A stretch of DNA of 64,000 nt from UMGS1279 sp045540715. Lineage in GTDB: Bacteria > Bacillota > Clostridia > Oscillospirales > Acutalibacteraceae. The stretch lies in assembly GCA_045540715.1 (NCBI GenBank), contig JAZQHT010000010.1, forward strand, positions 62,001 through 126,000, given 5' to 3'. Position 1 is the first letter of the stretch. The number at the start of each line of letters is the position of its first letter. The notes beneath the pieces are model-generated. The model had not been told where the DNA came from. It saw nothing but the letters and a program-made list of their open reading frames with translations, and made no database searches. Shown in pieces: positions 24,938 through 33,785 of the stretch. Both the position numbers and the translations under genes were made by a program.

Positions 24938-25846
24938 ATGGCAATTAACTCATTAGACTTTCAAACAAAACTTACAGGCGAATTAGATAAAGCGCTTTCG
25001 GCTGTATCTGTTACAGGCTTTATGGCCGACAACATTATGCGTCAAAAATTTGTTGGCGCAAAAAACGTACTTATTCCCGACCTTGAAATGCAAGGTCTAT
25101 CTATGTACGACCGCGACACCGGTTTTAACCGTGGTTCTGTAACGGTTGACCAAAAAACCTACACCCTTTCTCAAGATAGAGCAAGAACCTTTTCTATTGA
25201 CCGCGAAGATATGGACGAAACAGGCGTTGCAAACTTGGCAGGTCAAATTATGGGCGAATTTGTAAGAACAAAGGTTGTTCCCGAAGTTGACGCTTACACC
25301 CTTTCTAAAATTTGTGCAGTAGCCTTAGAAAACGGCAACACCGTTTCTTTAGAAGATGGCGAAACAATTGAAGAAAACTGCGTTAAATTAATTAACAAAA
25401 CCATTAATAGCATTAATGAAATTACAGGTTACGAAGAAGAAGTTGTTGTGTTTGTAAACCCAACCGTTTATGCAGCTTTAATGAACACACCTGAACTTTC
25501 TCGTCAATTAATGATTTCTGATTTTTCTAAAGGCGAAATTTCTACAAAGGTTCAAAAATTAAATAATGCAGCAATTATTCCCGTTCCAACCGCTAGGATG
25601 AAAACTATTTACAACTTTTTAAGCGAGGGTGAAGGCGGTTTTGTCGAGGGTGAAGATGCACAAAACATTGGCATTTTAGCATTACCTAAAAAAGCTGCTT
25701 CTTTGGTTAAAAAGACCGAAAAAATCCGCGTATTTAATCCCGATCAAAATACTGCTATGGACGCTTATAAATTTGACTATCGTTTATATTACGATGCCTT
25801 TGTTAAAAACAGCGTAAAAAATACTATTTTTGCTTACGTTTATTAA
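24938..25846 (+). CDS. Phage major capsid protein
   Basis: A 302-residue protein similar to Firmicutes phage coat proteins of the HK97-like fold. It opens MAINSLDFQTKLTGELDKAL, has a DRARTFSIDREDMDETG stretch and a VVVFVNPTVYAALM strand, and ends in a beta-rich region (FDYRLYYDAFVKN). No cleavage site or delta domain is visible. Preceded by AAAGGAG. A hairpin follows the stop codon, as is common after abundant capsid mRNAs. Confidence 0.8.
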   Translation: MAINSLDFQTKLTGELDKALSAVSVTGFMADNIMRQKFVGAKNVLIPDLEMQGLSMYDRDTGFNRGSVTVDQKTYTLSQDRARTFSIDREDMDETGVANLAGQIMGEFVRTKVVPEVDAYTLSKICAVALENGNTVSLEDGETIEENCVKLINKTINSINEITGYEEEVVVFVNPTVYAALMNTPELSRQLMISDFSKGEISTKVQKLNNAAIIPVPTARMKTIYNFLSEGEGGFVEGEDAQNIGILALPKKAASLVKKTEKIRVFNPDQNTAMDAYKFDYRLYYDAFVKNSVKNTIFAYVY

Positions 25847-25855
25847 TCTAAAAAT

Positions 25856-25875
25856 CCCCCTGCTTTTGCAGGGGG
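25856..25875 (+). other. Hairpin after the capsid gene
   Basis: 8-bp GC-rich stem CCCCCTGC-TTTT-GCAGGGGG with no T run on the plus strand. It probably stabilises the capsid mRNA 3' end or partly terminates, reducing downstream portal expression. Confidence 0.6.
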
Positions 25876-25898
25876 AAAATTAAAAAAGGGGGAACAAA

Positions 25899-27536
25899 AT
25901 GAACACACCTAGTGAAATTTTTAAATCCTATGAAAAAATTAGAGAGTTTAAGTCCAGTTTAGGAAGCCGCGGTATTTACGACCAAGCCGAAATGAACGAA
26001 CGCTTTTTTATTGGCGATCAATGGAACGGCGTTACCACCTCAAGTGATAGGCCGCTTGTTAGAAATAACGTTATAAAACGCATTGGCGAACTTAAACTTT
26101 CAAACATAAATAACCCTGTAACGGTTAACTTTTCGGCTGACGGAGTACCCGAAACTTTAGAAATGAAAGAAAAGGTATTAAATTTAAAAAACTCTATGCC
26201 CGAAAACCTTTTGGGCCTTGAACACTCAGAAGAGATTAATCTTATTATGAGTGCTATGAGCAACTATTTTGAAGTTACAAGCGAAAGGTTAAACTTTGAC
26301 AAGGTGCGCGAACAAGCCTTAATTGACGCCTATATTTCAGGTACAGGCATTATTCACACATATTGGGACAACTCAATAAATACCGGCCTTTATTTAGACC
26401 AAAATAGAAAAACTCCCATTATGGGCGACATTGCCGTTGAAACTTTAGACGTTGAAAACGTTTATTTTGGCGACGGCAGTTTAGACGACATACAAAAACA
26501 ACCGTTTATTATAATTGCTCAAAAACTTTCTTTAGAGAAAATAAAAAACGAAGCCAAACAAAACGGCATTAATATTACTGTTTCTGCCGATGATAGCGAT
26601 GAAGATAAGGCCACAGTTTTAACAAAAATGTTTAAAGAAGTGGTTGACGGTATTACCACCGTTAAAGCAATTAGGGTTGTTAAAGAAGGGGTTATAAGAC
26701 CGCTTTTTGATTTGGGTATTTCTTTATATCCATTAGCTAAATATACCTTTTTGCGCCGTAAAAACTGTCCTTACGGAGAAAGTGAAATTACCCACATAAT
26801 TCCAAACCAAATTGCAATTAACCGTATGATGACGGCTTCTTCTTGGGCAACCATGATTTCAGGTATGCCGATAATGATTGTAAATAACGACGTGGTACGC
26901 GAAAAGATTACTAACGATCCCGGTCAGATTATACGCGTATCCGGTAGCGCGGAAGAAGTGGCCTCTGCTATTCGCTACGTTTCTCCACCATCATTTTCTC
27001 ATAACTTTGAAAATGCTGCTTTAGGTCTTTCTTCTATGACACTTAATATGGCGGGTGCAAACGATGCCGCTTTGGGTGATATTGTACCCGATAACCACTC
27101 GGCAATTATTGCTGTACGCGAAGCCGCACTAATGCCAATGCAGCCCCTTAAAAATGCATATTTTCGTTTTTGTGAAGAAATTGCAAGAATTTGGGCAGAA
27201 TTTTGGATTCAAAAATATGGCAACCGCTCACTTAAAATCAACGACGAAAACGGCACTTGGTATATGCCTTTTGATTCTAACAGATATAAAAACCTTCTAA
27301 TAAACGCACGCGTTGACGTTGGGGCTTCTACAATTGTTGGCGAAGCACAAAGTATTGCAACCTTAGACAATCTTTTAGAGCGTCAAATTATTGACGTTAT
27401 GCAATATCTAAAACGTCTTCCTGCAGGCACTATTCCCGATGCAACAGGGCTTATTCGTGAACTTGAAGAAGCCAAAAACAATTTACCATTAGAAAACACA
27501 GATTTATCTTTACCATCAAGTGAGGTGCTTTTATGA
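25899..27536 (+). CDS. Phage portal protein (P22-like)
   Basis: A 545-residue protein resembling podovirus portal proteins. The N-terminal portion has NERFFIGDQWNGV and RPLVRNNVIKRIGELKLS. A middle region YGESEITHIIPNQIAINRMM and the C-terminal helical barrel follow. The portal forms the 12-subunit ring through which DNA enters and leaves the head. Note the order: it lies after the capsid gene rather than between terminase and scaffold. The stop overlaps the next gene (ATGA). Identification by pattern, not search. Confidence 0.75.
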   Translation: MNTPSEIFKSYEKIREFKSSLGSRGIYDQAEMNERFFIGDQWNGVTTSSDRPLVRNNVIKRIGELKLSNINNPVTVNFSADGVPETLEMKEKVLNLKNSMPENLLGLEHSEEINLIMSAMSNYFEVTSERLNFDKVREQALIDAYISGTGIIHTYWDNSINTGLYLDQNRKTPIMGDIAVETLDVENVYFGDGSLDDIQKQPFIIIAQKLSLEKIKNEAKQNGINITVSADDSDEDKATVLTKMFKEVVDGITTVKAIRVVKEGVIRPLFDLGISLYPLAKYTFLRRKNCPYGESEITHIIPNQIAINRMMTASSWATMISGMPIMIVNNDVVREKITNDPGQIIRVSGSAEEVASAIRYVSPPSFSHNFENAALGLSSMTLNMAGANDAALGDIVPDNHSAIIAVREAALMPMQPLKNAYFRFCEEIARIWAEFWIQKYGNRSLKINDENGTWYMPFDSNRYKNLLINARVDVGASTIVGEAQSIATLDNLLERQIIDVMQYLKRLPAGTIPDATGLIRELEEAKNNLPLENTDLSLPSSEVLL

Positions 27537-27892
27537 CAGCAATAGAAATTTATAACCATGCTTTAAAACTTTTGGGTTATATAAACGAAGACGGCAGTTT
27601 GGACGATTCTTTAAACCTTAAAGCCCTAAGTATTATAAATGCAGTTTATGCCGATTTGTTTTATTTGATAAACGATGAGGGTTTTACTCCATTAACCCGT
27701 TTAGACGAGACCCCGTCTTTAAGCAAAAGAATTTTAAACGACGTATTTCCTTACGGGGTTGCTATGCATTTAGCACTTTCTATAGGCGATGGCCTAAACC
27801 AACAAATTTTTGCGACCATTTATAATTCTAAAAGATGCTCGGTTAACACCATTGCTATAAGAAGTGATATTATACCGGGCATTAGCGAATAG
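27533..27892 (+). CDS. Probable head-tail adaptor (gp4-like)
   Basis: A 119-residue helical protein starting immediately at the portal stop (4-bp overlap). Its pattern TAIEIYNHALKLLG...LNLKALSIINAVYADLF matches the all-helical adaptor family that follows portals in P22-like podoviruses (gp4). The position supports the assignment more than the sequence does. Confidence 0.55.
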   Translation: MTAIEIYNHALKLLGYINEDGSLDDSLNLKALSIINAVYADLFYLINDEGFTPLTRLDETPSLSKRILNDVFPYGVAMHLALSIGDGLNQQIFATIYNSKRCSVNTIAIRSDIIPGISE

Positions 27893-27902
27893 GAGAATAA
27901 TT

Positions 27903-29783
27903 ATGAAATTTCCAAAACTTAGTAGGCCTTCTTTACACCGTGCGCTAATGCAAAATTTTTCGGGCGGTATAAACACAAATTTACCGCCCCACCTAATAGA
28001 AACAAACGAGCAAGCCGAAGTTTATAATATGTTTTTTAACAATGGTGTTTTGCAAAAACGTCCTTCTTTTAAAAAGGCTTTAAGCCTTGACGAATATATT
28101 ATATCTGACGTTAAAACAGATGACGGCCTTTTTATTTATAAATATGAAATAGACGAATATGGTCGCGGCTTTTTTAATGGAGCATTTATTAAAGAAGACG
28201 GCAGTTTTTACGAAACCAACGAAATTACAATAAAACCCGAATATGAGTTTTCAGAGCTTGAAAAAGAAAAACTTTGCTACTGCTTTTTTCCTTTTTCTGC
28301 TAATGGAACTTTATATTTAAGCGTAGGTTATAAAAGTGAAAACGACGAATTTTTAGGTAAAATTTTTAAATATTCTAATAGTGCTTTTACAGAAATTTCA
28401 GATGAAGAAATTTACGCACCGCTTGTAATTATTAACGCTAAAGGCAACAAATTTTCTTCTTTGCCAATTAGCGATAACGCCGTGTTTACACCTCAAATAC
28501 CGTTTGAAGGCTTAAATCTTTTAACCAAACGCATTAGAGTTTCTTATACAACAGATGGTTCGTCTTTTTCTTTTCCGTTTTTAATTGAAAGAAAACCCGG
28601 TACCAAAATAAAAGTAAAGCTAATAGGCAGTTTTACTGAAAACGCTAACATAGAAGAATATAGTTTTACTATTGATAACGACAGCCATATTGCAAAACTT
28701 CCGGGCGGAATTTCCTGTTTTGTTTCTAACCTTAATAGCATCACTTTCAGATTAAGCGATAACACTGCCGCCCCACCCACCGCTGCCGCTTTTTCTAACA
28801 ACTTAGAAGTTGAATATTATATTACCGAAAATCCAAATGCAAAAAGTTTTTTTGAAATGAGCATTTTCACACCTTTTGGTGCAACCAAATATAGCGGCGG
28901 TAACCGTTTATTTGTTGCGGGTAACAAAGATGAAAAGAACTTACTTCGTTGGAGCGACGTTAACAACGCCTTGTATTTTCCGGAAAACAACTACGCTTAC
29001 GTTTCTGACGGACAAATTATGTCTTTGAAAAAACAAGGCAATATGCTAGTCATTTTTTCTAAGGATGAAATTCATTACACAACCTATTTAAGCAACAGTT
29101 ATACAAGCGACGATTTTATTTCGGGGGCAGTTACCGATATTACGGCAGTATCTGCTTTATTTCCTATAACCCAACTTCACTCTGAACTTGGCATTTACGA
29201 TAAAAACGCCGCCTATTTAATGGACAATAAAATTATATTTTTAGGCAGTGATAAAAAACTTTACAGAATTGATAGTACAAACAAAATAACCCATATTTCT
29301 AAAAAGGTTGATAAGTTTTTAAAAGAAAATAACCCACAAAACATTGCGGCAGGCAGATATTTAAATTATTTCTTACTTGCAACCAATCTTGGAATTATTG
29401 CTTTTAATACCGAAACGGGCGGTTTTTACGTTTGGAACGACCAAATTGCCGCAAGAGCTTTTTTAACAAAAGAAGATAAACCTGTAATTGTTACAAATAA
29501 TGCCGTTTATTTACTTAATAAAGATGAAAAATTCGATTTTGGTTTTACAACCCTTACAACCGACCTTTATTACCCCGATAAATTCAAAAAACTTTGCAAA
29601 ATTATAGTTATTGGGGACGGCGGTGAAATTAGCGTTATAGCAGATAACCAAATTGAAATTACAAGAAAAATAAAAAAATACGGTACCATTTATTTAAATA
29701 TACCCAAGGCTAAAAATTTTAAATTTAAACTTAAAAACTGCAACAATCTTGAAGGTATTATTTTTTACTACACCCTATATTAA
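27903..29783 (+). CDS. Podovirus-type tail hub (nozzle) protein
   Basis: A 626-residue protein with repeated beta-strand motifs and no membrane segment. It starts with an NFSGGINTNLPPHLI segment followed by EVYNMFFNNGVLQKRPS, the opening seen in P22 gp10 / T7 gp12-like tail hubs, where a stretch of beta-propeller repeats follows (GGNRLFVAGN, GNMLVIFSKDEIHYT, YLNYFLLATN). It would plug the portal and bear the fibres. I chose the ATG at 27903, preceded by AGGAG. Assignment by pattern and order. Confidence 0.65.
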   Translation: MKFPKLSRPSLHRALMQNFSGGINTNLPPHLIETNEQAEVYNMFFNNGVLQKRPSFKKALSLDEYIISDVKTDDGLFIYKYEIDEYGRGFFNGAFIKEDGSFYETNEITIKPEYEFSELEKEKLCYCFFPFSANGTLYLSVGYKSENDEFLGKIFKYSNSAFTEISDEEIYAPLVIINAKGNKFSSLPISDNAVFTPQIPFEGLNLLTKRIRVSYTTDGSSFSFPFLIERKPGTKIKVKLIGSFTENANIEEYSFTIDNDSHIAKLPGGISCFVSNLNSITFRLSDNTAAPPTAAAFSNNLEVEYYITENPNAKSFFEMSIFTPFGATKYSGGNRLFVAGNKDEKNLLRWSDVNNALYFPENNYAYVSDGQIMSLKKQGNMLVIFSKDEIHYTTYLSNSYTSDDFISGAVTDITAVSALFPITQLHSELGIYDKNAAYLMDNKIIFLGSDKKLYRIDSTNKITHISKKVDKFLKENNPQNIAAGRYLNYFLLATNLGIIAFNTETGGFYVWNDQIAARAFLTKEDKPVIVTNNAVYLLNKDEKFDFGFTTLTTDLYYPDKFKKLCKIIVIGDGGEISVIADNQIEITRKIKKYGTIYLNIPKAKNFKFKLKNCNNLEGIIFYYTLY

Positions 29784-29794
29784 GGAGGAATAAA

Positions 29795-30454
29795 ATGTCT
29801 AGTACTTCAAATTACAAAACCCAACTTGAACAAACTTATAAAAAGGTAAAAAAGCAAAACACAGATCTTGCTAACGAATATTTAAAAGAACTTAACAAAA
29901 ATTACAATCAAAAAATCAGCGATTATAAAAAACAAATTGAAGCACAAAAACTAGCAGTACCAAGAAACTATACAGATGATTACGATTTAAACGCAATTAA
30001 CCGTCTTATAAACGAGCGAAAATTAAAAGAACGCATGGCAAACTTGGGCCTTACAAATTCGGGGGCTAATAAAACCTTGGAAATTGGTTTGGATATTGCA
30101 AAACAAAACGCAGACAATTTTGTAACTATGCAGAAAAACCGCGAGCTTCAAAAATTAGATGCTGCTTATGATAATTATTACAACAAATTGGATTCAGAAT
30201 TGCAGTCTAAACGCACCGAAACAATGAAGTGGCTTAACGATAAAAGTGCTTCTTTATTAAGTAATTTAGCCTCTAAATATAATTCGAGCAGTTCGGGTAA
30301 CAGCGTTTCTAACAGGGTACTTTCTGTTTATAACAAGCTTGTTGATATGAATAGTCCTTCTCAACAAGAGTTTTATATTGAACTTGTACATGAAGGCGGC
30401 ATTATTACCGATAAAGAAGCAGCACATTTAAAGAAAAAATTAGGTCTTGATTAA
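29795..30454 (+). CDS. Coiled-coil phage structural protein
   Basis: A 219-residue, highly charged protein. Residues 1-55 and 75-150 are predicted coiled coil (KKVKKQNTDLANEYLKELNK). The central ERMANLGLTNSGANKT motif recurs in Firmicutes phage proteins of unknown role. The C terminus is globular (SPSQQEFYIELVHEGGIITD). Possibly an ejection or tail accessory protein. AAGGAGG precedes the ATG. Confidence 0.5.
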   Translation: MSSTSNYKTQLEQTYKKVKKQNTDLANEYLKELNKNYNQKISDYKKQIEAQKLAVPRNYTDDYDLNAINRLINERKLKERMANLGLTNSGANKTLEIGLDIAKQNADNFVTMQKNRELQKLDAAYDNYYNKLDSELQSKRTETMKWLNDKSASLLSNLASKYNSSSSGNSVSNRVLSVYNKLVDMNSPSQQEFYIELVHEGGIITDKEAAHLKKKLGLD

Positions 30455-30466
30455 GGAGGAAGAAAC

Positions 30467-31009
30467 TTGAAAGAAATAACATATAACGTTACTTTAACCG
30501 ACATTACTCCTAAAGATATTATAGAAATTGGCTTTGCAGGCGAGCACCTATCAAAAAGAGTAATTTTTAATTTATCGGATGAACTTTCTAATGAAGATGA
30601 ATATGAATATTGCCTCTATATTACTAACGGCGGCGGAGAATTTTTTGCTACCGACCATTTAATATTAAGTGAAAATTCCATTTATTACGATTTACCCAAT
30701 TACGTTACCGCAATAAGCGGTATTTGCAGTTTGCAACTTGTAATTAAATATAACAAAAAGGTTATCTTTACCTACCCAGCTAAACTAAGATTTTTACCTT
30801 CAACAGAAAAAACAACCGGTGCTATTAATTATTTAAGCGAAATTTCCGATGCGCTTAGTATTTGTAAAAACTCAGCAAAAAAAGCGCAAGAATATCTTAA
30901 CGCAGTTAATGATAATTCTGCCGAATTTAACCGCATTAACGGAGATATAAGCAATGCTTTAGACTATATTTTAGAGCTTCAAGAATATTATATTGGGGGC
31001 GAAAATTAA
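30467..31009 (+). CDS. Baseplate upper protein-like (BppU-type) protein
   Basis: A 180-residue protein with an N-terminal beta domain (about 1-110) followed by a helical tail (about 115-175). The KEITYNVTLTDITPKDI opening and alternation of short strands resemble the N-terminal domain of BppU baseplate proteins that attach receptor-binding units. TTG is the start, with AAGGAGG upstream. The stop overlaps the next ATG by one base (TAATG). Confidence 0.5.
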   Translation: MKEITYNVTLTDITPKDIIEIGFAGEHLSKRVIFNLSDELSNEDEYEYCLYITNGGGEFFATDHLILSENSIYYDLPNYVTAISGICSLQLVIKYNKKVIFTYPAKLRFLPSTEKTTGAINYLSEISDALSICKNSAKKAQEYLNAVNDNSAEFNRINGDISNALDYILELQEYYIGGEN

Positions 31010-31950
31010 TGAGCATTGAAACAAAACTTATTAATATTGCCGATAATGTAAATAAAGTATTTAACGCGGGACTAAGCAAAGGAGAAAAAGATGCAAAATC
31101 ACTTTATTATATTTCTATGAAGGACTTTCAGTGGCACAAGGTAGAATTTCCAAAAAACTTTAATTTTGTTTTAAAAACCGCCAAAACACCCTATACTTGT
31201 AACGCAATGCTTTCGGGCGCAGTTAACGTTGAAAGCGTAAAACTAGAGTGCGAAGATAAAAGCGGAACGGCAAAAATGTGCCAAGCGTTTAGAGAAATGC
31301 TTTCTGTAAAAACAATTGATTTACGCAGCTTTAACCTTAAGTTCGACGATATTAGCTACTTTGTTTACGGTTCTAAAGAGCTCACCACAATTTTAGGAGA
31401 AATTGATCTTTCTTTATGCACAAACGTTACGAGTGCATTTAACAATGCTACCAGTTTAAAAAATATTGCTTTTGCACCTAAAACTATAAAGCAAAGCATT
31501 GATATTCATTGGTCTGAAGAATTAACGCACACCTCTTTATTATCTATTTTAAACGGTTTATATAACTATAACGTTAATATAGATTTAACAAATTTTAGGC
31601 CCGATTTTGCAACCGAAAACGAAGTAATATCAGGTATTTATAAAATTACCGATGTTTATTATGATGCTACTGACATATTTATTACCACAGAAAACGACTA
31701 TCATTTTAGATTTTTAAAATCGGACTGCGAAGATTATTTGCAAGAAATTTTAGAAAACGCTAAAGCCGGTAACTATATTGAGTTTAGCGGTAATTATGAT
31801 TCAGGCGGTATTATGCGCTTTGATGAAGTTTTTCTTCGTTCTAACCCCGAATATTTAGAATACACATTAACTATTGGCAATAAAAACCTTGCAAAGCTAA
31901 GCGATGAAGAAAAATTAATTGCCGAAAACAAGGGGTGGACTATTAAATGA
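31009..31950 (+). CDS. Candidate tail fibre with leucine-rich-type repeats
   Basis: A 313-residue protein. Residues 1-45 form an attachment-like helix. Residues about 55-170 read like BspA-type repeats (SGAVNVESVKLECED, FREMLSVKTIDLRSF, FNNATSLKNIAFAPKT). The C terminus is beta-rich (FRFLKSDCEDYLQEIL and following). Together with its place after the baseplate gene, this suggests a host-binding fibre built on an LRR scaffold. The stop overlaps the next ATG (ATGA). Confidence 0.5.
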   Translation: MSIETKLINIADNVNKVFNAGLSKGEKDAKSLYYISMKDFQWHKVEFPKNFNFVLKTAKTPYTCNAMLSGAVNVESVKLECEDKSGTAKMCQAFREMLSVKTIDLRSFNLKFDDISYFVYGSKELTTILGEIDLSLCTNVTSAFNNATSLKNIAFAPKTIKQSIDIHWSEELTHTSLLSILNGLYNYNVNIDLTNFRPDFATENEVISGIYKITDVYYDATDIFITTENDYHFRFLKSDCEDYLQEILENAKAGNYIEFSGNYDSGGIMRFDEVFLRSNPEYLEYTLTIGNKNLAKLSDEEKLIAENKGWTIK

Positions 31951-32219
31951 TGAATATTATACCTGCAATAATATCGGCCGTATCTTCTGTTATAGTTGGA
32001 GTTTTAGCATTTATTGGCGTGGTTGTTACAAACAACAAAGCCAACCAAAAAATGCACAACGAAATGGCCACTGCACAAGCAGTAACAGAAGAACGTTTAG
32101 ACGAACTAACAAGAGAAGTGCGTGAACATAATAATTTTGCTTCGCGTATTCCTGTAGTAGAGGAACAAATTAAGTCTTTAAACCACAGAATTAAAGATTT
32201 AGAACAATTTCATAAATAA
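31947..32219 (+). CDS. Membrane-anchored coiled-coil protein (XhlA-like)
   Basis: A 90-residue protein with one N-terminal membrane helix (about 4-26) and a coiled-coil tail (REHNNFASRIPVVEEQIKSL). It resembles the XhlA-type lysis accessory proteins encoded just before holins, although those usually have the opposite order of coil and helix. It overlaps the preceding gene by 4 bp and precedes the holin by 10 bp. Confidence 0.55.
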   Translation: MMNIIPAIISAVSSVIVGVLAFIGVVVTNNKANQKMHNEMATAQAVTEERLDELTREVREHNNFASRIPVVEEQIKSLNHRIKDLEQFHK

Positions 32220-32229
32220 GGAGAAAGTT

Positions 32230-32463
32230 ATGACAAAAGACACAATTATTAGAACCATTATTTTGGTTGTGGCCCTTATAAATCAAATTTTAACCTGTTT
32301 TAAAATAAACCCACTTCCCTTTTCTAACGAAGAAATTTACACCGTAGTTTCTACAATTGTTACTGCGGCGGCTTCTGTTTGGGCATGGTGGAAAAACAAC
32401 AGTATTACAAAAAATGCAATTAAAGCTGATAAATATTTGAAAGAACTAAAGGAGCAAAAGTAA
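32230..32463 (+). CDS. SPP1-type phage holin
   Basis: A 77-residue holin. Two short membrane helices (about 6-24 and 39-56) with the family marks ALINQILTCFKINPLPFSNE and ASVWAWWKNNS, and a charged C terminus. It would permeabilise the cell membrane so the amidase reaches the wall. The TAA overlaps the amidase ATG. Confidence 0.85.
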   Translation: MTKDTIIRTIILVVALINQILTCFKINPLPFSNEEIYTVVSTIVTAAASVWAWWKNNSITKNAIKADKYLKELKEQK

Positions 32464-33101
32464 TGAAGGTTTATTTAAGCCCGTCTAATCAACCAAATAA
32501 CACTTATAACGGCGTTAACACCAACGAACGTGATAACTGCAGAATTATTGCAAACAAACTAAAGGTGGCCTTAGAACGTCAAGGAATTGAAGTTAAAATT
32601 GGTTTAAAAGGCAGTGATAACGTAACCGAAAGTAATTCTTGGAACGCAGATTTGCATATTCCTATTCACACAAACGCTTATAATAAAACGGCACGCGGTA
32701 CTACAGTTTTGGTGCACAGCAAAGCGGCCGAAAATATGCAATATGCAACCCCCGTTTTTAACAGTATAAAAAGTATTGTTTTAAAGCAAGATAAGGGGCG
32801 CGGCATTGCTGTAAGAAGCGACCTTAAAGAGCTAAACGCTACAAAAATGGTGGCTATTTATATTGAAGTTGATTTTCACGACGTTGTAGAGGTTGCAAAA
32901 TGGCTAACTACAGAGCAAGAAAAAATTGCCGAAGCCATTGCAAAAGGTATTTGCGAGGGTGCAAAAATTAAATATATTGCACCAAAAGATAGCGACTGCA
33001 CCGAAGAAATTGCAAAATTAAACCAACAAATTTCTGCTCTAAACAAAGAAAACACAGCCCTTAAAGCCAAAATTGAAAACGCCAAAAAGGCACTTGAATA
33101 A
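32463..33101 (+). CDS. Phage N-acetylmuramoyl-L-alanine amidase (endolysin)
   Basis: A 212-residue Amidase_3-type zinc enzyme that cleaves the amide between muramic acid and the peptide. The short N terminus MKVYLSPSNQPNNTYNGVN replaces the usual DPGHGG, as in the YLSPSNQ subgroup. Likely metal ligands and the catalytic Glu are in NER (around residue 23), DLHIPIHTNA and IYIEVDFHD. A leucine-zipper-like coil (about 180-212) takes the place of a cell-wall-binding domain. It ends the late operon before a strong terminator. Confidence 0.88.
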   Translation: MKVYLSPSNQPNNTYNGVNTNERDNCRIIANKLKVALERQGIEVKIGLKGSDNVTESNSWNADLHIPIHTNAYNKTARGTTVLVHSKAAENMQYATPVFNSIKSIVLKQDKGRGIAVRSDLKELNATKMVAIYIEVDFHDVVEVAKWLTTEQEKIAEAIAKGICEGAKIKYIAPKDSDCTEEIAKLNQQISALNKENTALKAKIENAKKALE

Positions 33102-33105
33102 AAAT

Positions 33106-33136
33106 AAAAGCGTGTGGTTTTCTCACACGCTTTTTT
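33106..33136 (+). terminator. Terminator of the phage late operon
   Basis: Stem AGCGTGTG / CACACGCT with GTTTTCT loop and six T. It separates virion and lysis genes from the toxin-inhibitor pair. Confidence 0.88.
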
Positions 33137-33162
33137 ATTAGATAAAACAAAAATTTAAAAAC

Positions 33163-33191
33163 TATACATTTATATTTTAAAATGATATAAT
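33163..33191 (+). promoter_or_regulatory. Promoter of the toxin-immunity pair
   Basis: TATACA (33163-33168), 17-bp spacer, TATAAT (33186-33191), 16 bp before the start codon. The pair therefore does not depend on the phage late promoter. Confidence 0.7.
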
Positions 33192-33207
33192 AAGAAAGGA
33201 AGAAAAA

Positions 33208-33774
33208 ATGAGTTTAGAATCTGCTATTGCAACCCTTGCAGTAAACAACAAAAATTTAAACCCACAGATTACTAAAAGCGCTTTATATAAGCATTGGAAA
33301 AGCGAAGACGATTTAAGACGGTGCAAACCTTGTAAAGACTACACCGGAAAAATATATTTAATGGAAGAAATACCCAAACCTAAACCACCTTTGCACTTTT
33401 ATTGCAGATGCGAAATTGTTCCTATGAAAGCAATTAAAGCAGGAACCGCAACAATTTATGGTTTAAAAGGTGCAGACTATATATTAAAAACCACCGGCGT
33501 TTTGCCTGATTATTATGTAACAATGGAGTACGCAAAAAAACAAGGATGGAAAGCTGGCAAATGGCCGTCTAATTTTATTCCTAATAAAGCCATTACAAAA
33601 GGAGTTTATAAAAATGGTAACGGTCATCTTCCACAGGCACCCGGCAGGGTTTGGTATGAAGCCGATATTAACTATACAACCGGAAGGCGAGATACCCAGC
33701 GTATTGTTTGGTCTAACGATGGTTTAATATTTGTTACATACGACCACTATGAAACATTTTATGAAATTAACTAA
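33208..33774 (+). CDS. MuF-domain-barnase fusion, ribonuclease toxin
   Basis: A 188-residue protein with no signal peptide. Residues about 28-72 hold the C-terminal half of an SPP1 gp7/MuF-type domain: C39xxC42...PKPPLHFYCRC with C66 and C68. Residues about 88-188 align closely by eye with barnase: catalytic E151 (YEADINYT), R161 and R165 (GRRDTQRI), and H180 (TYDHYETF) are all conserved. The barnase Lys27 position is Met106 here. MuF-led polymorphic toxins are known in temperate phages. It would cut RNA in a target or competing cell, if delivered. AAGGAAG precedes the ATG. Confidence 0.85.
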   Translation: MSLESAIATLAVNNKNLNPQITKSALYKHWKSEDDLRRCKPCKDYTGKIYLMEEIPKPKPPLHFYCRCEIVPMKAIKAGTATIYGLKGADYILKTTGVLPDYYVTMEYAKKQGWKAGKWPSNFIPNKAITKGVYKNGNGHLPQAPGRVWYEADINYTTGRRDTQRIVWSNDGLIFVTYDHYETFYEIN

Positions 33775-33785
33775 GGAGAAATTAA

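Noticed and set aside
33208..33774. A complete phage minor head (MuF) protein
   Set aside because: Only the cysteine-rich end of the domain is present before the barnase part; it is far too short for a morphogenesis protein.
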